From contig WELA01009878.1 in NCBI GenBank assembly GCA_009602735.1, positions 88,902 through 152,901 on the forward strand: DNA of 64,000 nt, in the 5' to 3' direction. Below, piece after piece: positions 10,214 through 20,560 of the stretch. The notes under the pieces are model-generated. The model made no database searches, had not been told where the DNA came from, and saw only the letters and a list, made by a program, of their open reading frames with translations. Position 1 is the stretch's first letter. Every line of letters begins with the position of its first letter. Position numbers and translations under genes: made by a program. This stretch comes from Mesotaenium endlicherianum (Eukaryota; Streptophyta; Zygnematophyceae; Zygnematales; Mesotaeniaceae).

Positions 10214-13200
10214 CTCTATAGCCCAAGCTAATACACACTTTTTGGTGCAAATATAGCATAAGTTTGCTATTTTTTTGAACTCTTAATAGTACTCCAATGA
10301 CATCCTGAGACATAGATTTGGAAAGGTATAAGTCTCACCTTTCTGGTCATATGACTTTTTATTTTTTTAATTGAAATAATGAATTATTAATTGAATGTAA
10401 AGACAAGTGAACACGATCGCCTATTTTTTGTCAATTTTCAAGAACCTCTTGGGGCTAGCTCTTACAACTCCAAGCATTTGGATTTTGGCCAGAGGTGGCT
10501 ACACATGTTCTTAGAGGATGTACCAAATTTCAGACATCTAGTCAAAGTATCTTATGAGATACAATTTTTATCGAAGTTGCTCCCTAATATGCGACGCCTT
10601 TTTTTTTTGGTGCATTTAGAAGCCAAAAGTGTGAAATGGCTAAATGAATTGTTGTGAAATCAAAGTAGGAGTTCATATATCCATACTTTGACCACATCTT
10701 ATTCATTGCATAAGGATATTAATTTTAATTTTTTTAATTTTAAAATATCAAGAAATGAATGAAAGCAATTAATATTTCACTTTTACCTATAAATTACACA
10801 AATCACAATGTTATAGAGAGTACAAAATTCAAAATGTCAACTAAGCATAAGACATCTAACACACTCTTGCACACAAACACATGGCATCATACATCTTACT
10901 TCATAAGAGAATTGCACCATTTGAAGTCATGCTAAAAAGTCGTCGATATGCTATTCCTTTGCCCTCACCTCTCGTGTAGGACCTACATCCAAGTGGTCTA
11001 TAGCTCTATTAGTATGGTAAATCTCAAAGCATGGTGCTCCACAAAGAGTGACACCACAATGAAAGCAAAAGAAAGCACTCTTAGTCGCTCTCTTCCTAAG
11101 CGCACGATGGCCAAAAGTACCAGCGACACACACAACGCAATAGTCTTTCTTCTTCAAAGGGTACTTACTGGGAAAGTGCCTATGAGAGAACCTTCCTTCA
11201 CCTGAGGGAGCTGCAACAGCAAGTCTTGTTGAGGCCTTAGAAGGCCCAGCCTCATTGGGGTGCTGGAAAGAGCACATCTCGTCCATGATATCAAGGTAAG
11301 TCCCGTACCTGTCAGCCTTATCATCGTCCAACTTTAACATAATGAAAACGTTTGCTAAGAGTCCATCCCAAATACCCCAATAAGCTCTATGCCACCACTT
11401 CCTATTGACTAGCACTCTCTCTGCACTATAGTTCCTCTTCAAACAAAAGGAGTCATACTGATCTACTGCATCTTTGTATAAATTGTAGTGTTCAACCAGC
11501 TCAGGAGCAGGCAATTCATGCTTACGTTTACCGTCTCGCCTCGATTGTGTTTTAGGTGCTAGTCCTACGGCTGTTGACAAAAAAGCACAAGGAGCTTTGT
11601 CTTGCCAAATGCATGCTATCATGGGGGGGTTCTCATTGTACACAGCTTTACTAAAACCTTTAGGATTGGCTTTTGGATGCATCCACAACTCCGTGGTTGG
11701 AAAGTTTTTTCTATTAGTCATAGCAGTGCCTGTTGCACCATGCCCAAGTCTAGCTAGCTTTTGAAAAAGATGAGGAGAAGTGAAGCCCCTATCTACCACA
11801 AGACTAAACACCCTGCCAATAGGAAGCATAGCAACTAAGTCTAGAACTACATCTGATTTTAGACCATCCCTGCATACTCTGTCATAAATGATGAAAGCAT
11901 AGCAAAAATACGTGATGGCATCACACATAGTAAACACTTCCATGCCATATTTATATGGCTTAGAGGGATTGTATATTCTAATAGGGCACTGTCTATTCCT
12001 AATGGGGATAGTTCTCTCATCAACAGTCATAATAGCACCTGGACTATAATACTTTCTAAATGTACCAGAAAGAAGGTCAGTGAAAGGCTTGAGCTGCCAC
12101 AATTTGTATTCTCCAGAGTCTGTAGGAAAGCATTTTCTACTCTTATTATCCTTTACATGAAAGAACCTTCTAATCTCTTTGAACCTATTCCTAGACATGA
12201 ACCTACCAAAGCTAGGCAAAGTAATAGGCCCCTTCTGAAGCTTTTTCCAGTAGTGCTTTAGACTGGGAAGAGCATGCAGGCCCATAGCCATGCATAAACC
12301 ATGAAACACAACAATTTCAGTGGTCGTGCAAGGAATCCAGCCCCTAACATTATGCTCAGCTGCATATGCATTAGTCTCTCTAGCTAGCTGGTCAAAGAAC
12401 CACATGGGCATGAATAAGCACAACACGCCAAAGGGGGACAGACCTCTAAAGTTCTTGGCCGAGATGCCTTGAAGCCCATGGTGATGGTCACTAGAGGGCT
12501 TCAATAACATGTCCTCATATGTCTCTCCAGGGGCAGCCTCCCTCCAGCTCCATTCTTCAAGGAGCTCCTCAGCAACTCCATTGTCTTCTTGCATGCTTAG
12601 GGGTAGCACCTGTGCATCCTCCTCGTCCGAATCAGATTCTGAACTTTCGGCCTCACTGGCAGTGCCTGCATCACTGTCAGAGTCCAGAACTTTGGACTTT
12701 CTTTTTTCTTTCCTATCTGCTGCTGTCTGTGCTTGTTTGAACTTGCTCCTTTGTGCAGGAGCTGTTATCCTACTCACACCTAAAGGCCTCCCCCTCTTTC
12801 TCTTCTCGGCCACAGACGAAAGTTCCTCACTCTCATCAAGTTCCTCATCAGGCAAGGATAACTCTAGTCTAAGAGGAACAAGCGAGCCTGCCGAATCAGG
12901 CTGTGAGGGCTGGCTGTCAGGCACACATGGTACTTTCTTCTTATACGCACCCGCGGCTAAACATTGCTCAAACCCGTCGTCGGCGTTAAGATGACCCTCT
13001 ACAAACTCAGCAGTAAACTTTACCTTTTTCCCATCATACTCAAATAAGACTTGAAAGAGAGTGTCATCCTCCTTCCCCTTCATTTCTTTCTTTACCTCTC
13101 CTCTCAAAAACACTTGTTCACATTCATCACCGAATTGCTCATATGCCCATACTTGTCCGAAATAAACTGAACTCACAAATATGTACAACCCTAGCATAGG

Positions 13201-13556
13201 ACTCCTAGAACTCTCTCCTACAGCCATGGCGGACGAATTCAAGAAGAGCGACAAAGAAGAAGGAAGAAGCAGTTGCTGTCAGTCGCGGAAAACTGCAATT
13301 CGAACAGACATTGAACAGGCGAAATTGATTTCGATCCAGATTTTAGATCGTACGTTTTCACCTGTACCTTTGTCTGTACTCGTCGGTTTTGTTTGCGAAT
13401 TTAATCGCAGAATCCTTGCGATGTTCCCAATCGTTTGAACCTAATTTCGTAAAAAATGATTAAATATACAAAAAATGCTAGCTTAAACCAGGGAGCTCTC
13501 GAAATGCACCACAATATGTGTGTTGCACCAAATGTGGTTTTATGGGCTATCTAGTG
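10214..13556 (-). mobile_element. piggyBac-like DNA transposon inserted in B1
   Basis: About 3.34 kb interrupt the B1 integrase coding region; both flanks match contiguous B2 sequence near 56435-56455. The ends carry short inverted repeats: ATAGCCCA followed inward by TTGGTGCAA on the left (10218-10250), and the complement on the right (13520-13549). TTAA, the piggyBac target, abuts the right end (13557-13560) but is not seen on the left. One large transposase ORF lies inside; the 10250-10950 part is AT-rich and without a gene. Confidence 0.8.
10951..13227 (-). CDS. piggyBac-like transposase (DDE_Tnp_1_7 type)
   Basis: 758 codons from an ATG in a strong context (GCCATGG); the frame is open 27 bases further upstream but without an ATG. 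Numbered from this ATG: an AT-hook-like KRKRGRP near 142-148; an acidic Ser/Asp/Glu-rich stretch about 180-205; the transposase core from about 260, with MSRNRFKEIRRFFHV near 344-358. The three catalytic acids of the family are Asp403 (MTVDER), Asp479 (VVDRGF) and Asp589 (DAVDQYD, with Asp586 an alternative). The C-terminus is a Cys/His-rich domain (CVVC ... CFHC ... PCFEIYH), typical of piggyBac proteins. It would excise and insert the element at TTAA. No stop or frameshift is seen, so the gene may be functional. Confidence 0.9.
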   Translation of the reverse strand: MAVGESSRSPMLGLYIFVSSVYFGQVWAYEQFGDECEQVFLRGEVKKEMKGKEDDTLFQVLFEYDGKKVKFTAEFVEGHLNADDGFEQCLAAGAYKKKVPCVPDSQPSQPDSAGSLVPLRLELSLPDEELDESEELSSVAEKRKRGRPLGVSRITAPAQRSKFKQAQTAADRKEKRKSKVLDSDSDAGTASEAESSESDSDEEDAQVLPLSMQEDNGVAEELLEEWSWREAAPGETYEDMLLKPSSDHHHGLQGISAKNFRGLSPFGVLCLFMPMWFFDQLARETNAYAAEHNVRGWIPCTTTEIVVFHGLCMAMGLHALPSLKHYWKKLQKGPITLPSFGRFMSRNRFKEIRRFFHVKDNKSRKCFPTDSGEYKLWQLKPFTDLLSGTFRKYYSPGAIMTVDERTIPIRNRQCPIRIYNPSKPYKYGMEVFTMCDAITYFCYAFIIYDRVCRDGLKSDVVLDLVAMLPIGRVFSLVVDRGFTSPHLFQKLARLGHGATGTAMTNRKNFPTTELWMHPKANPKGFSKAVYNENPPMIACIWQDKAPCAFLSTAVGLAPKTQSRRDGKRKHELPAPELVEHYNLYKDAVDQYDSFCLKRNYSAERVLVNRKWWHRAYWGIWDGLLANVFIMLKLDDDKADRYGTYLDIMDEMCSFQHPNEAGPSKASTRLAVAAPSGEGRFSHRHFPSKYPLKKKDYCVVCVAGTFGHRALRKRATKSAFFCFHCGVTLCGAPCFEIYHTNRAIDHLDVGPTREVRAKE

Positions 13557-16330
13557 TTAACCCCATTAAAGCTCTCCAGAACTTAGAAGTAAATTTTGAG
13601 TCTCTGTCTGATATTATATTAGAGGGTAGCCCATGTTGGCATACTACATGGTTGTAGAACTGTCTCGCTATTTCGAGTGCAGTTACGTTGACAGTTGTAA
13701 GGATGAAAAAGACCATCTTTGTCAGTTTATCCACGACTACCAGTATCGAATCATGCCCATTGGCAGTTCGTGGCAGTGTGACCACCCAGTCCATGGATAT
13801 TGTTTTGCCAGCGGCCTGCTGGGATGGGCAGCGATTGTAAGAGGCCCCTCGGTGGTGTGTGCCTAGACTTATTCTTTTGACGCTGGTCACAGGACTTAAC
13901 GTATTTCAAGACCTCCCGAGGTAATCCCTCCCAATGATAGTGTTTTGCCAAATTGCCAACAGTTTTGGCCTGCCCCAAATGCCCATCCAGCAAATTGTCA
14001 TGTGCTTGACTCAATAAAAAGGGCCTTATTTCCAAGTTATTAGGAATGACCAGCTTCAGCCTGCCTGAAGTGGTTTCAATCACCCAGACCCCTCCCTTAA
14101 GCTTATACCCGAGTGCAATAGCCCGACACACACCAGTAGTGGGATTGGGCTCAAATATTGGGTCAGAAAGGTAGGCTTTCCTAAGTTGTTCAAGGAAGGA
14201 CTTTTTCACCTTTAGTGAAGTGAGTGCACACAGGACTTTATCTACAGCATGCTGACTAAAGTTCTTTGCTTGCAAGTCAGGTCTTCAAGAGAGTGCATCA
14301 GCAGGATTTAACTTCCCCGGTTTGTAGTCGATCTGGACTTGAAACTGCTCCAGCATCTGGCTCCAGCGGTTGTCCCTCCTCGACAGCTTGGACTAATTCT
14401 GAAAATGGGTCAGAGCTAGATGATCTGTAATCACCTTAAAAGCTCACCATGTAAGTATGCTCTCCACTGTTTGATCACATGAACGATAGCAAGCAGCTCT
14501 TTATCATGCACTGAGTGATTAATCTCCGCTGGGTTAAGTATCATAGACTCGTACAACACAGGGTGCCACTCCTCCCGTACCTTATCATCCTTTCTGGTTT
14601 TGTCAGCAGGCTGCAACTAAATAGCACCCATGGTAAAGTCAGAGGCATCAGTAACCACCTGCACCGGTTTGCTGGGGTCATACACGGCTAGCACGGGGGC
14701 AGAACAAAGAGCATCTTCAAGGGTCTGGTAGGCAGCCTGCTGCTCTTCCCCCCACACATACCCTATGTCTTTCTTAGTAAGGTCAATCAGTTTACTGGTC
14801 TTTGTAGAATAATTCTCAATAAATCTCCTATAGTAGTTAGCCAACCCGAGGAAGGATCTAACTTCAGAAACAGACTGTGGTACTGGCCAGTCCCTTATGG
14901 TCTGGACTTTCTTAGGATCCACACTGATGCCTTCTTTACTGACAACGTGGCCTAGAAATTCAATACTTTCCTTACATAATTCACACTTGCTCATTTTAGC
15001 ATATAAGTGATTTCTTCTCAGACTGTCCATCATTGTCTTTAAGTGTTCAGCGTGCTGAGCTTCATCTTTAGAGAAAATTGAAATATTATCTAGGAAAACT
15101 TGCACAAACTTATCCAAATAAGGTCTGAAAATGTCATTCATAGCACCCATGAAGGTCGCAGGAGCATTAGTCAGCCCAAATGGCATCACGTTGAACTCAT
15201 AGTGTCCATAACATGTGCGGAAGGTAGTCTTGTGTTCATCCCCCTCACTAATTCTGATTTGGTGATAACCACTTTTGAGATCAATCTTACTGAACACCTT
15301 AGCACCAGACAAGGTATCAAGCAAGTCCTCGAGTCTGGGTAAAGCATACTTGTTCTTTACTGTAATTCAGTTCAAAGCTCTATAATCCACACACATCCGC
15401 ATACTGCCATCCTTTTTCTTGACAAATAGGATGGGTGTGCCGTAAGGTAATTTACTAAAGGAAATATAACCATTTTCCTCAAGCTCTGCAATCTGTGTTT
15501 TCAACTCCTCGCTCTCCACATAAGACAAGCCATAAGTGCGTTGCCAGGGTGGCGGACTTCCAGGTAATAGAACAATCCTATGATCTACTTTCCTCTTAGG
15601 GGGTAGTCCTGGAGGCATATTAAATACATCCGTGTACTGAGCAACAATTTTGGCAGCAGTAGGGTGCTCCGGAGGACTTACCTTTTTCTCGACCACTTCT
15701 TCAGGTTGAGGAGGTACCTCTCTTAGCAGCAGACAGAACATTCTGTCTTCCTTCTGGTTCCGGCTTTTGACGAACTCCATTGCATTCAGCAACTTGCATC
15801 CTTCTAGAAGCCTCTTCTTTTCCTTNAGAAGCCTCATCTTTTCCTTCGTTTGCCATCCACACAGGACAAGAGGAAGAGCACTGGTGGGTGCCAAGTGAGT
15901 CTGCCCATCACTGGCTCCTCTCATTTTAAGTGTACCTCTGCTCCAACACACTTCAGCTTGATGTCTATTGAGCCAGGACCTGCCTAGCACGAGATCATAA
16001 AAGCCCGTGTTGAGTACTTCAAATGTAAGCGTTTCAGTTAGAACAGCAATATACTTGAGGCATCTCCAAGGAATATTTTTCTATTCCCTTGGGTGACAGT
16101 AGGCAGCCTTAGCCGCTTAACTAAGTCCTTCTGGATAAAAGTATGTGACGCCCCTCCGTCAACAAATGCCCTCATCTTCCTACCTGCAATCATGCCTTGC
16201 AGTAGGATAGGGGGGACTTTCTTGTCGTGACTTTCGCATTGTTTTCCTGACTTAGCAAAGGAATGTTGGACATCAGGTGGAACAAGAGCATCCAGAGTGT
16301 GCACTCTCTGGATGTCTATATTGCTGATGG
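13557..16330 (-). pseudogene. B1 pol (protease, RT, RNase H, integrase N-terminal half)
   Basis: Read on the minus strand: protease with FVDGGASHTFI (near 16140-16175), RT with [13 protein letters not shown] and VFLDN (the second catalytic Asp is Asn here; B2 has VFLDD), RNase H with VVTDAS, and the integrase zinc domain and core up to the SDRDSKFTSKFW stretch at about 13600. Several frameshifts and stops break it into pieces (near 15365, 14616, 14276 and elsewhere). One single-N duplication lies at 15826. The remainder of the integrase lies beyond the piggyBac-like insertion. Confidence 0.85.
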
Positions 16331-16439
16331 TCTCCTTTATCTGACTGTCAGGCATGCATAGTGACCCCAGTTCAGCAGGACCCATAATACCTGCTACGAG
16401 GGCAGCTAGTGACGACTCACTATCTCGAGCATCCTCACA

Positions 16440-17913
16440 GTCCATAGACTGGATTACTGACTGTTGTTGTCTTTTTAAGGCTGGTCTTTTCTCTCGACCT
16501 TTGGAAGGTGCTTGCCTGGACACTGTTCTCTGTAGTGGCGCAACTACTGACAATGGATTTTGATGAGGCTTCTCTCGGCTTAGTCCTACCACCACCTCTT
16601 CCATAGCCGCCTCGAGAGAAACCACCTCTACCTCTAGACTGAATAACATAATACTCATACTCATATTCATCACCCTGATTATCCTCAGCCTGGTCTCCTT
16701 CAATTGCATTGTAGGAACCGTGGGACTTTTTGACAATCTTAGACACAAAAGCATTACTCTGGCGCTTGTGATTGAAGTGCTGCTGATCCCAGGCATTAGC
16801 ATCTTGGATCAAGTCAGCCAACTTCTTATACTTTTTCTTATCAAAATGACCAGAGACTTCGGATTTCAAGCCAAACCTGAAGTATGCTATCCTATACCGT
16901 TTTGGCAAGTCTGGCTGTTTCATCATGTTCTCCTAGAACTTTTGAGCAAACTCAGCAACTGAAGTGGTCTGCTTCATTGTCAGGGAGATCATCGCATAGA
17001 TAGCTTTTTCCTGCTGGTTGATGACATCAAACTTCTCATGCAACTTCTCGACAAACTCTCCCCACGTAGGGTCACCGAGTTGCGGAGTCTTACGCTCTCC
17101 TTTCCAGTAAAGCCACCAGTCTGCGGCACTGCCTTTCAGTAGCGTACCAGTGTGCCTGAACTTCTCGTAATCTTGCGGTTCTGGGTACTTCTCCAGCCAC
17201 TGCTCAACATCCGCGAGAAACTTGATCAGGTAATATTTTCTGTTTCCCTCAGGATCATATTCCTGGGGAGGTTTCGGCTTGGGCTTACTAGGCCCTCGGC
17301 CAACACCACTAGTGGTTTGAGACCCCAGTTGGTCTCTGTCCCGCAGTAGAGACATTATGATTCTTTTGTCCTCCTGTTGGGACTGATACATGGTCCCCAT
17401 TTGCGACTGCATTTGAACGAACAATGCTCCCAAGTCTACACTCTGGAGTGGTAGTCTAGCAAATGCAGCAGCAGCATTGGCATCTACTTGCTGAGTAGTG
17501 TCTTATAATAGTCCCTCTCGCTCCTGCAGCAGCAATTCCTGCCGGTCACGTATTTGACCTAGGGGTACATTGAGTTGTACAGCAGGAGGTGGGTTTAGAA
17601 CATTGGCCCTTGATGCCATAAGTTCTTCGACAGTGCGCTCATCAGCTGGCTGTCCTTCCCTCCTTTCTGTATCTTCAGCGGCCTTTGCTAATTGTTCAGC
17701 TTCTAATTTGGCTCTCTCCACCTCAGCTTGCTGTGCTGCGACTGCGGCAATAGCAGCTGCCGCATCTGCAGCCTCTCTAGCTGCAGTATCTAGCACTGCT
17801 TCAGAATAGGTACGGGTTCCCGCTACATGGCTTTCCGCCTAGTTTTTGACATTCTCGTTATCCTGGTTCTCCATGTCCCGGGAATTGCTAGTTTGAGACC
17901 TTGTCCTTACCAT
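16440..17913 (-). pseudogene. B1 gag
   Basis: Starts with the same MVRTRSQTSNSRDMENQ N-terminus as B2 and B3. A TAG about 25 codons in replaces a Gln codon of B3. A long Ala/Glu-rich helical stretch, the Gag capsid region (DWWLYWKGERK, VEFVEKLHEKFDV-like) and a decayed CCHC knuckle follow. Frameshifts occur near 17500, 16930 and 16800, so no full Gag can be made. Confidence 0.8.
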
Positions 17914-17934
17914 ACAAAAGATACTGTGATAACC

Positions 17935-17946
17935 GCTCCGATACCA
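17935..17946 (-). other. B1 primer-binding site
   Basis: Minus strand TGGTATCGGAGC, one base from the LTR end at 17948. Confidence 0.8.
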
Positions 17947-17947
17947 C

Positions 17948-18667
17948 TGAAATGAATTGACTTACCAAAGAGGCGATTAACACTTAATAAAGATCTTTAT
18001 ATCAACAAGTAATCTTTACGGTATTTTCCGTTAATTGATTTAACCGCAAAGGACTACACGCTAGCCGTGAATAATATTCGTAAGTCAAATGGAAGTAAAC
18101 TAGCATCAATAATGCAATCAATAAACTCATACATAAGCAAGGTTGGAAGACAGTGCGTATCAATGGTTTCTCGCCTTGGATTCTGATCTCTCTCAATAAG
18201 CTGTACAAGAGAGTTGGCCTCGTTTCCGAATGCCGAACTCGAGAGCAATGCCTAGCATATGTACATGGAATGAGTTTACTGTTCAACGGCCTGTGCGATG
18301 GCACCGCCTACCCGGGAGTTAACCACGTTGGTAGGACCTCGGTTAACCAAATCCACCGCCATCTCCCATCATCCCGAATCGCCATCCATCATAGGGATGT
18401 CATTAGGCCATTAATCTAGCATACCACACTTAGATGCATATCGAGGCAGTTCGCTACTACCGAGTACGGAAGTCAGCTGGCTGTCAAAGAATGAGTCAGC
18501 AAGCTGACTTGAGTTGACTTCAGCGTGCTGCCCCCGGCTGAGTCCTTAAAATGATAATTATATAAAGTCCAGCAGACTCAATTCTACTTAAAGTTCAGCA
18601 GGCTGAACTTAATTAACTATTATATTTTATGTGAATATTATATCTACCAATATACTGATTTATTACA
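17948..18667 (-). repeat. B1 5' LTR
   Basis: 720 bp, similar throughout to the B2 LTRs (51722-52439 and 59400-60119) and the B3 LTR (61796-62498). On the plus strand it begins TGAAATGAAT and ends TTTATTACA. Confidence 0.88.
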
Positions 18668-19862
18668 ACGGGTCAGCATTTTGGCCCAGGCTGATTGAGA
18701 AAGCAGCTGACTGTGTGTACAATGAACGTGACCTGGCTAGGCTACTTGCTGATCGGCTGGATCAATATGTGACACCTGTGACACCTGGTGCTCAGAAGAG
18801 CTCCTGTAGGTGCCAAGTGGAGGTCTACTTGAGCAGCCAGCTTGATCACCCATTAGCCTAATAAGAACTGGCCTTAAACGCGGCACCTGGCACGTTGCAG
18901 AGCACGCGTACACACCCTCCTGCTCCGCGAGCTCTGGCTCCTCATCATCATCCATGACTGCTCTCGCCTCGTTGCCATTCAGGGACAAGAGGCAGCTGGT
19001 GCAGGGAGGAGTCTCGCCCCTCATTTAGGTTTGCTGCTTGACCAAGAGTGGACTTCATGCTGTGTGCACTGTTAATGATGCCGCCATTATCAGGTCCCAG
19101 TGTCCACCTGGCCTCACGCCCTTGCTGGCAAGGGTGACCTCCACATCACGCCAATGCATGCAGCCCTGCAATGTTTCCCCTTCCATGCGGCAAACGGCGA
19201 GGACTACCTCCTCCTCGTCCTGCGCAGCAGTCAGTTGCAGGTCTCCATGTTTGTGCGTTCATCCATGAAGTGCGCCTTGAATGTCTCAAGTGCTTGAGGA
19301 CCTGCTATGAAACATATCAGCATTATGATCATGCAAACCTGGAACTTCTTCACTAAATTAACTCATGTAAGTTCCTCTTCATGATGCGAGTACCAAGTCG
19401 AGCAAGCAAAAACACGCAGTTCCACCTCATTCACATACCCCAGCCATACCTAACAGTCCACAGCTATGTCCTTCCAAATAACCTCTTCAAGCTCAAGCCT
19501 GCCGTGTTCGCCCTCCACCCAGCTGCTAGGCGCACATGGGGCCTTCTCACTAAAGTACACTAAAGCAGACACGTCTACACACATGTAGAACGCACACAAG
19601 CACAAGGGCAGCCAGTGACCTCCTGTGGCGTGGAGCCACATGCCTTTTATGCGGTCTTTGCACGCTACATATGCAAGAGAAGCAGGTTTCGTCGTCTGCT
19701 CTCCCAGCTTAATTTCTCTTTACTCCATATATGGGTACATACAACATGTGTTGTTGGATGTGACATTCATTGACAGCAGCTAGTCCAGGCTGTTGCTTAT
19801 TCCGATGGGCATCGAAACACAAGAAGTCGGTAGTGCCCATATAGCAGGCTTGCACTTGCTAT
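18668..19862. other. Unassigned region between B1 and C1
   Basis: About 1.2 kb with only short ORFs. The longest are 18737-19024 (minus, 95 codons, with an acidic MDDDEEPELAEQEG stretch) and 19038-19268 (plus). I recognise neither. The base composition is richer in GC than in the AT-rich LTRs, so it could be a host exon fragment or eroded element sequence. Confidence 0.3.
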
Positions 19863-20560
19863 GACCAGAAAGTCCCAAAACTGGTCCTCCAAGTACTGAG
19901 CCAAAGCGACCAAGCGTGGGTGAGGTTTGTAACGACGCTAGTACTATTACTCTGCATGCCGAATACATTAACCAGAAGAGTGCTGGAGCTTGGTATGAAC
20001 GAGAAGAGCAGCTATCTGGAGTTCCTGCTACTGTTGATCAGCTCTTTGAAGGCTTGAAGAGGCAATTTCAACCTATTGCACCCGAGGCTACCGCTCGAGA
20101 TCTATTGGTGCGCCTTCGTCAACGAGGAAGCGTTCAAGAGTATGTTTCGCGCTTCAACGGGCTGGTGCTTCAATGTCCATCCATGCACGAGTCGGAGATG
20201 ATGGACAAATTCAAGAGGGGACTCAAGCCAACTGTGGCCAAGGAAGTGGCGCTCAAGGACCCTACCAGTCTTGGAGAAATGATAACATTGGCAACAAGGA
20301 TTGACGGTGTGGAGTATAGTCAAAGGCAGTGGGGCACCCACAACTTTAGAGAATATCGACACTTTGGATCTCAAGCGCCAAGCAGGAGCGGACTAGGTCC
20401 AGTACCTATGGAATTGGAACTTGTGCAGTACCAGCGCAGGCAGCAGAATGTCAAGCCGAGAGGACCTTGCTATAATTGTGGCAAGCTTGGACATCTGGCT
20501 CGAGACTCTCATGTGAAGGCGAAGCAACCTCAACAGCAGGAAAAAGGAGGACGCCAGTAA
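19863..20560 (+). pseudogene. C1 gag (N-terminally truncated)
   Basis: The first part (to about 19935) is in one frame, with SDQAWVRFVTT; after a frameshift the main frame continues with a capsid-type region (LLVRLRQRGSVQEYVSRFNGL) and a zinc knuckle CYNCGKLGHLARDS, in which the last Cys of CCHC is Ser. It overlaps the protease frame by about 85 bases in the -1 direction. The missing N-terminus and the lost Cys mark it as inactive. Confidence 0.7.

Larger units (their letters stand above)
2629..18667 (-). mobile_element. Ty3/gypsy chromovirus family B, copy B1 (nested, 3' truncated)
   Basis: On the minus strand the parts run in order: 5' LTR (17948-18667), primer-binding site, gag, protease, RT, RNase H, integrase and chromodomain, ending near 2629 just past the chromodomain stop. 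There is no 3' LTR. Two later insertions split it: a piggyBac-like transposon in the integrase (10214-13556) and family A copy A1 before the chromodomain (2898-9577). Alignment to B2 (51722-60119) shows which B1 segments are contiguous. Many stops and frameshifts show that it is inactive. Confidence 0.85.

Noticed and set aside
20476-20560. Programmed frameshift site in C1 like that of family A
   Set aside because: The overlap is in the right (-1) direction, but the only A-rich site (GAAAAAGG) does not fit X-XXY-YYZ in the gag frame and no hairpin was evident.
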